The translations under genes and the position numbers were made by a program. This document shows, piece after piece, positions 11,862 through 22,728 of a stretch of DNA of 64,000 nt (its first letter is position 1; every line of letters starts with the position of its first letter). This DNA comes from Babesia bovis T2Bo. Taxonomy: Eukaryota; Apicomplexa; Aconoidasida; Piroplasmida; Babesiidae. The notes beneath the pieces were generated by a model, which was given only the letters and a program-made list of their open reading frames with translations, made no database searches and was not told the DNA's origin. The stretch lies in assembly GCF_000165395.2 (NCBI RefSeq), contig NC_010575.1, positions 1,597,001 through 1,661,000 of the forward strand. Reading direction: 5' to 3'.

Positions 11862-12965
11862 ATGCAATGGTTTCTTTTTTGGCTTGAATTGGCCTTTGTG
11901 TATTGGTTGTACACTCTAGTGGAAGGATACAAGATTCGATTTGGACGCGAGCGTAGTAGAATCCTAAAGTTACGCAAGCGTAAAAGTGCTTTTGTAGACC
12001 GTTTGAATCTGCTTACGAAGACTAGAGGAGTAGGTATATTTACACTGCAGGCCACTTCAGAAGATCAGACACAGTCGGAAGATTCTAGCAAAACAGAAAC
12101 TTCTACCGAGTCATTCGATTCATTTCTGCCAAAGAAAAGTATGTTAATGATCCATCCATGCATATTAACGCAATATAAGCTCTAAAGCCATTTGAGATAC
12201 ATTGTATATTTATGTTGCCTAGAATAGTATTGTCTACAGAATCAAATTATTTTGACTAGGCCCATGGAATAAGTCAACTTTAGTGTTTTTATTTGTGTCA
12301 GTGATTTACTTTTTAAACTCACGGAATCTGATACCAGTGCAGAAAAGAAGCGTGAGCCCAAAAACCCAGTAGTTAAAAGGGATATTGATAAGTTCGAGCC
12401 ATTATTCAGGAAAATACCGGCGCTGCGTTATGTTAAAAAGGAGGTTACGCGTGACCAAAGGCCAGGTGCTCTGAATCCACTGGGTTATGCAGCGCATTAT
12501 GTAACTGATGGTGACTGGCGATTCCACCCTAGTTTGATCAGAGTCCGTGGCAAGTACTTCTCACGTCTTTATGAGAAGGAACTTCGTGACCCATTTAAAA
12601 TGCATGAGCACGATACGGGATCGGCACAAGTACAGGTAGCATCTCTGACGGCTAAGTTGGATTACCTCTCGCTACATTTTAAGAGGAACCCAAAGGATAT
12701 CCAGGCAAGACTACAGATTTTAAGATTAGGTAATAGGAGGCGCCGTTTACTAGGCTACCTGTACAGAACTAATCGACCAGAATTTGATTCACTCGTGGAG
12801 ACATTCCAAATAGACTTTGAGGACGCACCCCTGTCAGATAAGAAGCTTCTGCCTCAATATACACACATTCATCACAAAAAGACTAAACGATACACCTCTG
12901 CCAAGGAGCAACGTACGGCCACAAGACAGCATATTATATCCACCGCTAATCAGGAGGTATTTTGA
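11862..12965 (+). CDS. organellar ribosomal protein S15 (uS15), leader-bearing
   Basis: Two-exon model. Exon 1 starts at 11862 with a hydrophobic signal-anchor-like run (FLFWLELAFVYWLYTLV) followed by a very basic stretch, the layout of an apicoplast bipartite leader; this localisation is inferred. The last exon ends at 12965 and carries the S15 core: LSLHFKRNPKDIQARLQILR and LGNRRRRLLGYLYR, matching the helices of bacterial S15 that bind 16S rRNA. The intron is ambiguous. GT at 12139 to AG at 12342 gives 299 residues, and GT at 12143 to AG at 12301 gives 314; both keep frame. Either is much longer than most introns here, so an undetected small exon is possible. Confidence 0.78.
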
Positions 12966-13051
12966 ACCAGGAATCTACCTTTACAATACTTGGTGGATAT
13001 CACAACTATAGGCCATTATTGTTTATCTCATATATCCAAAGGTGTTTTAAA

Positions 13052-14890
13052 ATGAAATTCAACGTTTTACTCATAGCCACGTGGTTACTAGGCCACTCCA
13101 TGGCATTGAAAATAACTAATCGCATTCGAAACCTGTTGCCCCTGTGCACAGTGAGCAACCAGCAGACAAAACCTATCACAGAAACGAATTTTGTTCTGCT
13201 ATCGCGTGACCCTTTGTATCCTGCCGGAGGGAATAACACGACGCTAACCATAGGTAAGCATCAATGCCAATTAGTACCTGGGCATGCCATTGAAACTGTA
13301 CCAAAAGCAGATACCAATTCTGAGGGGAGTCACAATGGGACTGTTATCAATAAAGACCAAAGTAAGCAAACTCCTGGAACATATCGTAAAGATCCAGAGA
13401 ACACTTGGGATAAGGCGAAGTCAACAGGTAGCCATCTAATCCATTGTATCGCCTCTGATTTTAAATTTGGTGCCAGTGCGTTGAATAAGGAATCTATATT
13501 CGACAAGCGTATGAACCACTACGCACTTGTGGAACTAGCCAAAAGGGTGTTGCAATCGGATGGTATGATTATACCCATTAACTACGAACAACTACTCAAT
13601 AGAGGTACCAAGTACTACCCCTTGCAATTACTTAAAACTATATCGTTCCTAATACGTCAACTGGGCACCCCGAGGCTAAACGTGCTGTTTATTGTCTACA
13701 GCAAAGACCCTGGTAGAACTAAAGAGGATAAAGAATTTTACCTACAGCAAGAAAAGGAAATTGAGCAGGCCTTAGTTAATCATTTCCGTGAAGTGGCGGG
13801 ATTCTCGGTGTTAAGCTTTGAATTCACTGATAAGGCACGACCCGAGGAATATATACCAAAGGCACATAAGTGGATTGGCAAACGGATCGACCTCCTCCAA
13901 GAATGTCCCAATGAACTCATGCTTGAAATTGCACAAAAAGATTCCTTGGTACAGAAACTGGTGACCCTGCAACAGTATATGCGCACTTCTACGAATAGTG
14001 TCGAGAACATAAAACCTATTTCGAGCATAGACCCGATTATGCACATTAAGCTCCTGGATATCGCTAATGCAATAGAACAGAGGTATGGCACTTTTTGTGT
14101 GATCGAATTGTACAGGCTAAACAAATGGTTGCAACAGAACGCAACCACGATGGCAGATGTACCCAACGATCTCAAGTCAAACGTAGACGTCATGATAGAT
14201 ACCGTTATGACCGAGTATGACACTGCAATGGAAGCATTACCTAAAAGTACACAACAAGAAACACGGATTATAAGGAATAATCTACTGGAATCTATACAGA
14301 ACAAGCTAATGTTCATGATGGACAGTGTTATCCTTAAACTCCAGGATGATACAATACAACAGTTCCAAAACGACCTCCAATCACTACCTGTGGATGATAA
14401 TTTAGATATGTAAGTTATATGTACCGCGTAATAGAATTTCGTAGTAATCTACAGGACATGATTGGAAAGTACGATAGAAAATACTGTGCCCTGGTGGAGC
14501 AGTGTCTGTTTGAACGTTTAAAGGGAAACCGACTTTATGAAACCAAGATACAAATGTACAGACGTGATACTATAGAGAACATGAAAGAGGTTGCAAATCA
14601 CGTTCTTGAGTACGCTATCATCAAAGGAATGTTCCGCGCAAAGTTCTCCATGGTAGATGGTATACCCTACGTGCCCTCAAACAAATTCACGCAATTTATA
14701 TCCAGAATGTGGTCTAAACTGAAGGTACCATTGCATATAAGCTTAAACTACCTTAGCCCTGATGCATTTGGCATCTCTAACTGGTTTAGGTAAGTAAATA
14801 CGTGTATAGTCAATTTTTTTGTACAGGAAAAGAATACCTTTAAAACCTGGAATTTTGCGCTATTTTACAGGTGAAATGCAGCATAAGTAA
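13052..14890 (+). CDS. secreted protein of unknown function, three exons
   Basis: Exons 13052-14409, 14445-14789 and 14827-14890, with introns of 35 and 37 bp; the product is 588 residues. The start at 13052 begins a clear signal peptide (MKFNVLLIATWLLGHSMALK); an earlier non-ATG extension of the frame was not used. After about 130 low-complexity residues comes a region of alternating helices and strands (LLKTISFLIRQLG, LNVLFIVYSKDPG), reminiscent of a Rossmann or GTPase-like fold, but without any P-loop, so no enzymatic claim is made. The rest is predicted helical and ends in GEMQHK. I do not recognise the family. It lies 86 bp after S15 on the same strand. Confidence 0.7.
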
Positions 14891-15595
14891 GTTCGAGTAG
14901 ATGCGGTATACATGAATCTTGTAGAATCGTTTCGGACGACCCTAGAATAAGAAGTCAAGCTGATTCAATGGTTTACAAACCTAAATAATGTCATAGATTT
15001 ATATCCAAATAGTATGACACCGGTATTGTCACGAGGTACTATATAATGCTGATAATGCCCATATTAATTATTAGTGGCTTCTACCAACCATTCACAGGGC
15101 CAAGCTACGATGCCTGGTGAATGATACAGAAAGTACCACAAAAGGTCACCTAGAAGCTTTAAAACAGTATTTATAACATCGTGATGTATTCTCATAAACC
15201 ATATGTCTTTAGTTTGTGGTTATATATGGTACCTCTAAAGACTATATCAACACTGATCACATATCCAGGACACATTGGCATCTAGAAGCTGCATTGCATG
15301 TTAGAATAGGTTTTTAAACAATATCGAATTATGTATAATATGCAATATGTTGTTTCACAAGGAAAGCACGTTGTAGGCACTAGTACTACAACCGATGTGC
15401 ATACTACCTAAAACAAAGCCATACCATTACACATGTCAATTGTATATAATTCGCTATAATAAAGGTATAATTTACAAAGAATTTAACAGTATTCAGGGTC
15501 ATGGTATATGCATTATATCAGTGCACATCACCAATGACGATACGACCTTGGTGGTCTAAATCTGCAATGAATAATACAAGAATTGTGCATATAGT
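14891..15595. other. intergenic stretch upstream of the first Tpr-related gene
   Basis: AT-rich, without a supported gene. It presumably holds the promoter of the membrane protein gene starting at 15596. Confidence 0.5.
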
Positions 15596-17119
15596 ATGAG
15601 TCAACAACAAACAGAAGGTCAAAATGGTTCGACGGGGCAGCAAGCGCAAGAAAAGGCTAATCTATCGTCATGTATAGATGTGATTACCGCTGTGATGATG
15701 GCAGTATGTCTCTACCTGCCGGATCAAATATCAACAATCGCATTTTCAGACCTGATAGAAACTTTGCGTGTACCCTATCGTAATACAGAAGTATATATGG
15801 CCAAGCTAGTAGGCATCAAAGCAATGGCCAACTTCATCGCAGCACCAGTAATGCTTATGGTAAACCTAGTCATACCTGCAAATAAATGGCTCGCGACAGC
15901 CTTTGTATGTGTCATGATGGCTGTAAGAATGTGCCTGCTACTGGTACACCTACTTCCTCGGCCTGCTATATGTTTTTATCAGGTACTTGTACTCCAGTCC
16001 TTTGTAAGGGGACTATTTGAAAACCACTTCTACCCCTTAGCTGCGGATCATATAACGTGGGTATTACTGTCGTACAAGGGCTCCAAAGTATTGGTACTGC
16101 TGGTACAGTTGATACTTGAATATGCCATCGTAGACAATAGCATAAGGATCATTCAGTTCCACCTTATGGTCATGCTCATTGTTACAACAGTCTCTGTTGG
16201 CGTCTGGTTCGGCTGTTATGTCGTAAAATCAAATGATGAGCAAAGCTTGCAAAGTCAAGCGTCATTGGAAAGTGGAGCATCGCGGAGCGGGGGTGGCAGT
16301 GGTGGCGATGCTAGCACTACCTTGTCAGCTGGCACTAGCAATTCTAATCCCTCTGTTGCTTCACCCGATAACTTAGCACTTCATGAAAATTCAACTTTTG
16401 TTGATATAGTATGCGCTGTCTGGTCGCCAATGCTCATGTGTTTGTTTGGAACGCCTCAAAAGCAATTCTACACGCCCTGGATATTGCCATACGGGTTCAT
16501 AGAAAGAAGAAAATGTGAAACTTTGAACATTATACTTATGTTCATGGGACTCTCTGTAACCACATTTATAAATGCTATCTTGGTGTTCTGTCGTCATCTA
16601 AAGAATAGATGGACTCGTTTTCCATTTCAAGGGCATCTTGCATGGCTTTTCCTGATACCGTGTATCTCATGTATGCCTATAATATTTACAGCGCTGCACA
16701 TGCCGGGAAGCTGGATAGGCAAGCAGCTGCATAATAACCGAACGAACGTGGCAATGCTCTACTATGTACTCATTGGAAGCACAATTGTGTTGGACAACAT
16801 GGGTTTCATCGGTGTAGCAGCATGCTCCAAGGTTAATGGAAAGTATACTGTTAATGCAAAACGAGTGATGGCCATAGCAGCATTCCTAAATCGCATGCTT
16901 GCGTCTATCACATATCGCATTGGTATTGGATATATGCTAGTGTTACGAGAATATGTGGATGGGCCTAATAACAGTGCACCCACAGAAGAACTGACTTTCA
17001 TGGAAAAGGTGGTTTTCTGGTCATCACAGTCAATGAAATACGCTAAAAAGGACCTGATAGATGAATTCAAGGGTAATATCAAAGAAGTAGTCAAGCAGAA
17101 TTACATGGCCACAAAATAA
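15596..17119 (+). CDS. Tpr-related multi-transmembrane protein, copy 1
   Basis: Single exon, 507 residues, with about ten hydrophobic segments. It is paralogous to the gene at 21274-22728. Both contain GLFEN-x-FYPLAADH, LSYKGSK, a loop beginning with SP-x-LMC-x-FG, NNR before a late membrane segment, and a C-terminal IDEFKGNI or VDEFKGNI block. The layout resembles the Tpr (T. parva repeat)-related families of piroplasms, whose role is unknown. Between membrane halves copy 1 carries a Ser/Gly/Thr-rich insert (about residues 218-260, with GGGSGGDAST) that is shorter and different in copy 2. The family assignment comes from remembered features, not a search. Transport is conceivable but not shown. 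Confidence 0.75.
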   Translation: MSQQQTEGQNGSTGQQAQEKANLSSCIDVITAVMMAVCLYLPDQISTIAFSDLIETLRVPYRNTEVYMAKLVGIKAMANFIAAPVMLMVNLVIPANKWLATAFVCVMMAVRMCLLLVHLLPRPAICFYQVLVLQSFVRGLFENHFYPLAADHITWVLLSYKGSKVLVLLVQLILEYAIVDNSIRIIQFHLMVMLIVTTVSVGVWFGCYVVKSNDEQSLQSQASLESGASRSGGGSGGDASTTLSAGTSNSNPSVASPDNLALHENSTFVDIVCAVWSPMLMCLFGTPQKQFYTPWILPYGFIERRKCETLNIILMFMGLSVTTFINAILVFCRHLKNRWTRFPFQGHLAWLFLIPCISCMPIIFTALHMPGSWIGKQLHNNRTNVAMLYYVLIGSTIVLDNMGFIGVAACSKVNGKYTVNAKRVMAIAAFLNRMLASITYRIGIGYMLVLREYVDGPNNSAPTEELTFMEKVVFWSSQSMKYAKKDLIDEFKGNIKEVVKQNYMATK

Positions 17120-17289
17120 AGATAATTTCAGGATCATTAAAAATGAAGTTATAATAAAGGTGACATGGATTCGCTAAATAACTGTAAAATGTATCAATTA
17201 AAGCGAAATGAAGTAAAAAAAATCAACTATGCGCGCCAGGCAATAACTAACAAACCAAAGCTGTTTCAATAAAAAAGTTTACTGCCTCG

Positions 17290-17915
17290 CCCCTTACATT
17301 TTTGTATAGAGTCCGGCGACGCGCGTGCCACTCCTGTGGTTGAACCACAACAACACTGCTAATATATAGTAGCTGCATGGGATAGCTTAGGTGGGCCACT
17401 GCCGTGGCCACATACGCGACACACTATAGCAACAACACACATTAAATCAATAACATGGGCTGGCACATACAGAGGTATATCGCCAAGGCAGGGAGAGCCA
17501 TCAATCCACTCGTATGGCGGCGCGCGTGGAAGGACAACGAGGGCAAGCAATTCAACCACGTGGCGGCCAAACTCGCCGATCAACTCAACAACGAAATTGC
17601 ACAAATAGCAAGAGTATCGCAATATAGACACTGGTGGTGGGCGAACCCACTTGGAGCTGGACTCGTATGCTACGGTGTATACAAGTTCTGGTACATGTCG
17701 TACATGGCACACAAGCAGCGCACAGGTAACTTGGCTTCTTGGTTCACTAACACATGTACAGTGGCACAAGTAGTAGCACATGCCTATGGACAGGGTGGAC
17801 AGTGGCTCAACCCAGTACCAAAGTGATGGAGTACCAGGAAGCAACTGAGTCGGAGGATGAGCGCCTGCTACAGCAGGAGCTAAGGGCCATAGCCATTTGT
17901 AATTATAATGATTCA
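17290..17915. repeat. direct repeat, copy 1 (about 626 bp)
   Basis: Matches 23120-23745 at a constant offset of 5830 bp. I find one difference: g at 17311 versus a at 23141. The unit contains about 165 bp of leader, the complete 123-codon ORF and the first 30 codons of the AN1-type gene. The match stops abruptly after 17915, inside a codon series, so in this copy the zinc-finger gene is cut off. Sequence beyond both ends is unrelated between copies. Confidence 0.97.
17455..17826 (+). CDS. 123-residue protein, unknown (repeat copy 1)
   Basis: ORF identical to the one at 23285-23656. The predicted product is basic at the N-terminus with amphipathic helices, then one hydrophobic segment (WWWANPLGAGLVCYGVYKFW) and a polar tail ending in NPVPK. 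The basic start and single membrane segment would suit a small mitochondrial inner-membrane protein, but this is inference; I recognise no family. A 36-bp stretch at 17725-17760 has GT-AG ends, typical intron length and a length divisible by three, so it could be an intron or coding. The opposite strand is also open across this region. Confidence 0.55.
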   Translation: MGWHIQRYIAKAGRAINPLVWRRAWKDNEGKQFNHVAAKLADQLNNEIAQIARVSQYRHWWWANPLGAGLVCYGVYKFWYMSYMAHKQRTGNLASWFTNTCTVAQVVAHAYGQGGQWLNPVPK

Positions 17916-17936
17916 GTCTCAATGTTTAACCCATGA
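17826..17936 (+). pseudogene. truncated AN1-type zinc-finger gene
   Basis: Starts with the same ATG and 30 codons as the gene at 23656-23907, overlapping the upstream stop codon by one base (TGATG). After the repeat ends at 17915 the frame runs into unrelated sequence and stops at 17934-17936, giving 36 residues without any of the cysteines and histidines of the finger. It is most simply a fragment left by the duplication. Confidence 0.75.
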
Positions 17937-18206
17937 GCTGTAATGTAAACTGTTTCATGTTTCTCAAATACAAATGCTACAGATTTCTAATACTGTTGAG
18001 GTGTAAATTGCTGCTGCTTGAAATCTGCAACTTTGAGGGAACGCATACGATTAAGCGCAGCAGCAACCTCGAATATACGAGGCATCGAACAGTCTCCCTG
18101 CAAGTATTGTAATTGCTACGATGCCACTTACCGCTGGGTAGTGCCTAAATCCATTGATATCATCTAGTCCGTTATATCCGGGACCTGATTCCATAGTTGG
18201 TAGCAT

Positions 18207-20523
18207 TTAGTTAAACCTACTGCTGCCGTCCTTGTTCCATTTGCTGTACAAGAGCTCAAGGACCTCGCGCAGTGTCCTGACATGTATGACCCTATCCACC
18301 CTGAAACATACTTGTTATGCACCGCGTCACGCTTTTCGCGATATAACTGCTCCAAATATATGAGTATGTTAGTTATAGCGCTTGTCTGGCCAACCTCCAC
18401 AAGCTGCTCGACAAGACTCAAGTCAATGTTCTCAGTGCCATATTGAATGGTACCAATGCCATGGTGACGTACTTTCTCCGATGGACGCTTAAAAGTAGCT
18501 GTGGTGTGTAAAAGAAGACTATAGGCAACCCACTGTATGATAGAACACGGTTATTAAGCGAAAGAGTCTTGAAAAGTGAACAGTTATCAACTGCTTTATC
18601 AATAGCCTGAAATGCGTAGTAACAATAACGACGAAACTTACCTCCTTAAGATTGACATTGTGTTGACTTACTACTAATTTAGCCTCTTCTGTCTTATCCA
18701 GGCATTTATACTGGTTCATCTGGATAACTGTGTCAGCCTGGTCCATAAATAAACCACAGGCCCCTGAAACTAAGATCGTGGAGACACCTAGTTTCTGGTA
18801 AAACGCCTGTACTAATAACAAAAATGTAGTTATGGGCTCGCAGTTAGAAGATACAAGTGAATCCATCATATGGTCCCTGTACATAAAGTTCGTTGCAGAA
18901 ATGTCCTCGTCAATCAGTAACAAATCAGCACCCATCTCAATAGATTCCATTATAACCGCTGCTTGTGAGGTGGATCCAGATGCATCAGTAGTGCTGAAAC
19001 AACTGCAATCCTTCCCACTTGGCAATGTACCGATGAACGTTGAAATATCAATGGAACCAACACTGCGTCCATCTTCAGCCCTAACTTTAACTGCATTACG
19101 TGAAGTTACCACAAATTCACGACCGTCACCAGGTACTTTGTTATAACAGCCAACCTGTAACGCCTCAAGTAGTGTTGTTTTGCCATGGTACCCGCCACCA
19201 ACAATCAAATTGACGCCACGCTTCAAACCGAGGCCTGTTATCGTACCCTTGTTAGGTAACGTTACGGATATCTGGAGACTAGCTGGAGACTCGAAAGGTT
19301 GTACCCCCGGGCCCTTCAGCGGCATCTCACTGACACCGCTGGCACGTGGAAGTATAGACCCATTTCCCACAAATGCTACCAGCCCTAAGGCATCTAACTG
19401 AGCTCGTAGTGCTACATATGAATCAGGTAGACCTCTTTAAACATACCTTCCTGGTCCTCAACGGAGTAGATATGTTCATAGAACTGCTTGGAATCATAGG
19501 CACTATAATTCATGGCATTACGCACAAGAGCAGGTAGAATCTCGTTAAACATGTACACAGCCAAAGTGCCATTTATACGCCTACCATTAGCAGGCATATG
19601 TGCGAACATACGTGCTTCCAAATAACGATCCGTTAGTACCACGGTTTTACGTGGTAAGACGTACTGACTAGGGTTCATCATTTGAAAGTGCTTGCGGTCT
19701 GATCCATATTTAGCCTTGGAAGACAATACCTTAAGTTCGTCGCAAATTTTCCGAGTAATGGCATCACAGGCAGCCACGTTGCGCAACTTGTCAGTTATCA
19801 CATCGTCGGGGAATCTGGTGGTAATTTGCTGAGTGCAATATTGAAGTACCTGTGTATACTATTTGGCACTCGTAACCTAATGCTAGATGGAGGAGCAAAG
19901 GGATCGCTTTGGATCCTGAGAAGCTATTAATACAACAGAATAAACACACCGATCGAATATAAGGGATATGGGACTATTAACAAGACGCCACTCGCCTTGA
20001 AGAGATTTATAGGACCCATAAGGACCGCCTATAGAACAATTATTAATTCCTACGAAAGAATACCATTTTTGTTTTTTAAATGAATGATCAAACTGCCAGT
20101 ATGAGTAGTTACTTCCTGGGGAGGCCATTGTCCAATCTCATCGTCCTCAAAATATGTTTCAGCAAACTTGTAATCAGGGTTGCAACCACCAACATCTTCA
20201 TTACCAGCTACGTTGCCGTAACTGTGCTTCATTTCCCTCTCTAAACGCTTCCCCCAACGCCTAGATGAATTTGGCCCTAGTCCACGTTTACGGTCCATGG
20301 CATAATCAGCTAATGATAAAAGAGGGGGATTCCTACGTATATAGCTATTAGATAAACTATAACCACGGTTGCTAGTTATGTAAACGTTTTTTAATGGAAC
20401 TGCAGGTATAAACCCTCTGGATTCTCGCCAGTTTGGGCCAGCATAGGGAGTAAAACCATGTACATAACTAGAGAAGTACAATGGTAATAAGAACTTGATT
20501 AAGTACAAAATAAAGCGAAACAT
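18207..20523 (-). CDS. ABC-class ATPase (PF09818-type) with signal peptide
   Basis: Eight exons (given 5' to 3'): 20523-20064, 20028-19950, 19915-19850, 19814-19447, 19411-18642, 18606-18534, 18498-18312 and 18276-18207. All seven introns are 34-35 bp, and the product is 690 residues. It matches the uncharacterised bacterial ABC-class ATPase family: GGPYGSYKSLQGEW, QSDPFAPPSSIRLRVPN, FAHMPANGRRING, Walker A GGGYHGKTT (about 396-404), a signature-like ASGSTSQA (about 468-475), Walker B LLLIDEDISATNFM, a switch-like LGVSTILVSG and the C-terminal IDLSLVEQLVEVGQT. Ahead of the domain are about 150 extra residues beginning with a signal peptide (MFRFILYLIKFLLPLYFSSY), so entry into the secretory route or apicoplast is inferred. 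An upstream in-frame ATG at 20559 is an alternative start. The biological role of the family is unknown. Confidence 0.88.
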
Positions 20524-20559
20524 ATATTTGACCCGTCTAATAACAATACATACGATCAT

Positions 20560-21273
20560 TCAGGGGCTATTGCTTTAATATATCATATTCTATCATAAGG
20601 TAACTGCATATCAACGTGATATACCATATATGACATGATGTATCTACACACCTGGTATTCATTGGTAATAATATAAACAAAGCAAGTCATTCCGCCAAAG
20701 GTTATAGTATTATATGCTACTCAAACCGTGTCGCACGAATATCACCCAAGTCGTTACAAGACGTTGTATATCATCTAGAATATGAAAGTACAATCTGATT
20801 AATATGCCCATATGAATTTACTCATTTAGTATAAGGAATCAGGATAGTGACGACAACGATGTGCTAATGACAATTGAGTATCAATTAGACAACGATATTG
20901 TTAAACTCCCCGCAGAAATAAGACGGTTAGTTCCACCAAAGTGTGGCACGAAAGGCCACACCAAATTTAATATGATATATCTAAATAGTTTTGTGAAATA
21001 ACGTGTCTTAATTGACGTATTCTGGAAAGAGTGCCGCGCCTCTTTGCTGTACATTACTGTTTATCAACCAGGTGTACAGTAAAAAGACATATAATACCTA
21101 CAAAAGGACTCTAGGAATATTTCTAAAATTTTATTCCATATAAAATTTAACTTGTTGTGTGAGATAAACAAGTAGTTGTGTTATATGACAGGCCATGTAC
21201 ATAGGGAGTTACCCATATATCACCCAGACATTATATATTTCATATCCTGCTTTAGGGGTATAAATATAAAACT
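20560..21273. other. intergenic stretch between divergent genes
   Basis: Lies between the ATPase start on the minus strand and the second Tpr-related gene on the plus strand. It should hold both promoters. AT-rich; no gene or repeat recognised. Confidence 0.5.
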
Positions 21274-22728
21274 ATGACATCAAGTGAAAATGCGGAGAAA
21301 AAAGACGAAAAGACTGAGAAGAAAGCGGGATGGTTGTCAACATTGAATTTCGACGGCTACATGGCGGCCATAGTAGCGTTCTGTCTATATATGCCAGATC
21401 AAGTACTATCGGTTTCGTCAAAACATGCCACAGTATCGCTTTTGGTCCCATCGCATAATACGGGTATTTACATGACTAAATTATACGCAACAAAGACTTT
21501 ATCAAACTTCACGGGATCGTTGTCTATGCTTGTCGTTAATATGTTTTTACCTGCTAATAAATGGATCAGTTCAATATCGCTATTGTTTCTCTTAACCGTG
21601 CGAATCATCCTGATGGTCTCTTATTACCTCCCAAATGCAGCTGTGTGGTTCTACTACTCATTTATCGCTCAAGCTTTCATCAGGGGACTTTTTGAGAACA
21701 ACTTCTATCCCCTGGCTGCTGATCACATGAGTGTGATATCACTTTCATACAAGGGGTCTAAATTGATTATTTGGACATTACAGGTTTTAATGGATCTTAT
21801 CGTCCCAGGAAAAGCAACTGCAATGATGTCGGTCCACCTAGCCATCATGATGCTCATAAACATAGCAGCTTTTGGTGGGTGGACATGGTCGTTATTTGCA
21901 CGTTGTGAAACACCCAAATGCGTTCCCATAGTTGTGCTAGATAAAAAGCGTGGCTCCAGTGAGAGTATGACTAGTGTCAAACCTGCTCCTAAGAATGCGG
22001 AAAACAATGAAAGCATGTGGACTATTATCAAGCGCATCTACTCGCCATTCCTCATGTGTATGTTCGGTTGGCCTCAGAAGAACTTCTACAGCCCAGGTAT
22101 CATACCGTACTCCCTAGTAGATCGCAGCCTGTGCCATGCAATTAACATTGCGCTCATGTTTTTCACGTTCATCGTCACGTTCGTTATCCACATGGTGAAG
22201 CAATACTTCAAAAGTCTAAGTCAGCCTTGGGGCAAACCACCCAAAGGATGGCACGTAACATGGTTGTTCATAATTCCAACAATTGGGTGCATGCCCATTA
22301 TATACCACGCAATGCATTATCCAGGTGAGATAATACATCGCGTATTCAGGAATAACCGTGTTACGACTACTTTGCTGTATGTTATTCTAGTATGCAGTAC
22401 CACTGTCTTGGACACCTTTGGTTACATTGGTGTATCTGCGTGTTCCAAGGATGAACTAGGACGACGTGGTAAGAACGCCAACAGAATTATCGCAATGACT
22501 TCTTTTAGCGCCCAGTTTGTAACTTCGGTCACTTACAGAATGAGTACAGGTTACCTGATTGTCTGGAAGAAATATGTAGACGATATAGCAAACGTTGCAC
22601 CAACCGAAGACATGAATTGGTTTGGACGTGTAGGTTTCTGGATAAGTAATTCCGTCCGTGAGGGCGGGTATGACTTTGTTGATGAATTCAAAGGCAACAT
22701 TTGGGAAATCGTCAAGGATGAAGCATAA
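21274..22728 (+). CDS. Tpr-related multi-transmembrane protein, copy 2
   Basis: Single exon, 484 residues, about ten hydrophobic segments; paralog of 15596-17119. The two share blocks in the same order (LPANKW or IPANKW, GLFEN-x-FYPLAADH, QK-x-FY near mid-protein, GCMPIIY or SCMPIIF, DEFKGNI near the C-terminus) but differ at most other positions. The N-terminus is lysine/glutamate-rich (ENAEKKDEKTEKK) and predicted cytosolic. As with copy 1, a downstream direct repeat follows within 400 bp. Function unknown; a multi-pass membrane protein of a piroplasm-specific family is the supportable call. Confidence 0.75.
   Translation: MTSSENAEKKDEKTEKKAGWLSTLNFDGYMAAIVAFCLYMPDQVLSVSSKHATVSLLVPSHNTGIYMTKLYATKTLSNFTGSLSMLVVNMFLPANKWISSISLLFLLTVRIILMVSYYLPNAAVWFYYSFIAQAFIRGLFENNFYPLAADHMSVISLSYKGSKLIIWTLQVLMDLIVPGKATAMMSVHLAIMMLINIAAFGGWTWSLFARCETPKCVPIVVLDKKRGSSESMTSVKPAPKNAENNESMWTIIKRIYSPFLMCMFGWPQKNFYSPGIIPYSLVDRSLCHAINIALMFFTFIVTFVIHMVKQYFKSLSQPWGKPPKGWHVTWLFIIPTIGCMPIIYHAMHYPGEIIHRVFRNNRVTTTLLYVILVCSTTVLDTFGYIGVSACSKDELGRRGKNANRIIAMTSFSAQFVTSVTYRMSTGYLIVWKKYVDDIANVAPTEDMNWFGRVGFWISNSVREGGYDFVDEFKGNIWEIVKDEA

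Noticed and set aside
12962..13051. Extension of the secreted 588-residue protein upstream of its ATG
   Set aside because: It starts from a non-ATG codon and would bury the signal peptide.
15596..17119. Folate/biopterin or sugar transporter
   Set aside because: Membrane segments are present but none of the signature motifs of those transporters is visible; the Tpr-related family fits better.
17359..17922. Long open frame on the minus strand opposite the repeat ORF (187 codons; also at 23189-23749)
   Set aside because: The plus strand gives a basic protein with a natural start and leads into a zinc-finger gene. The antisense product is a Cys/Val-rich mixture with no recognisable pattern. Not excluded by sequence alone.
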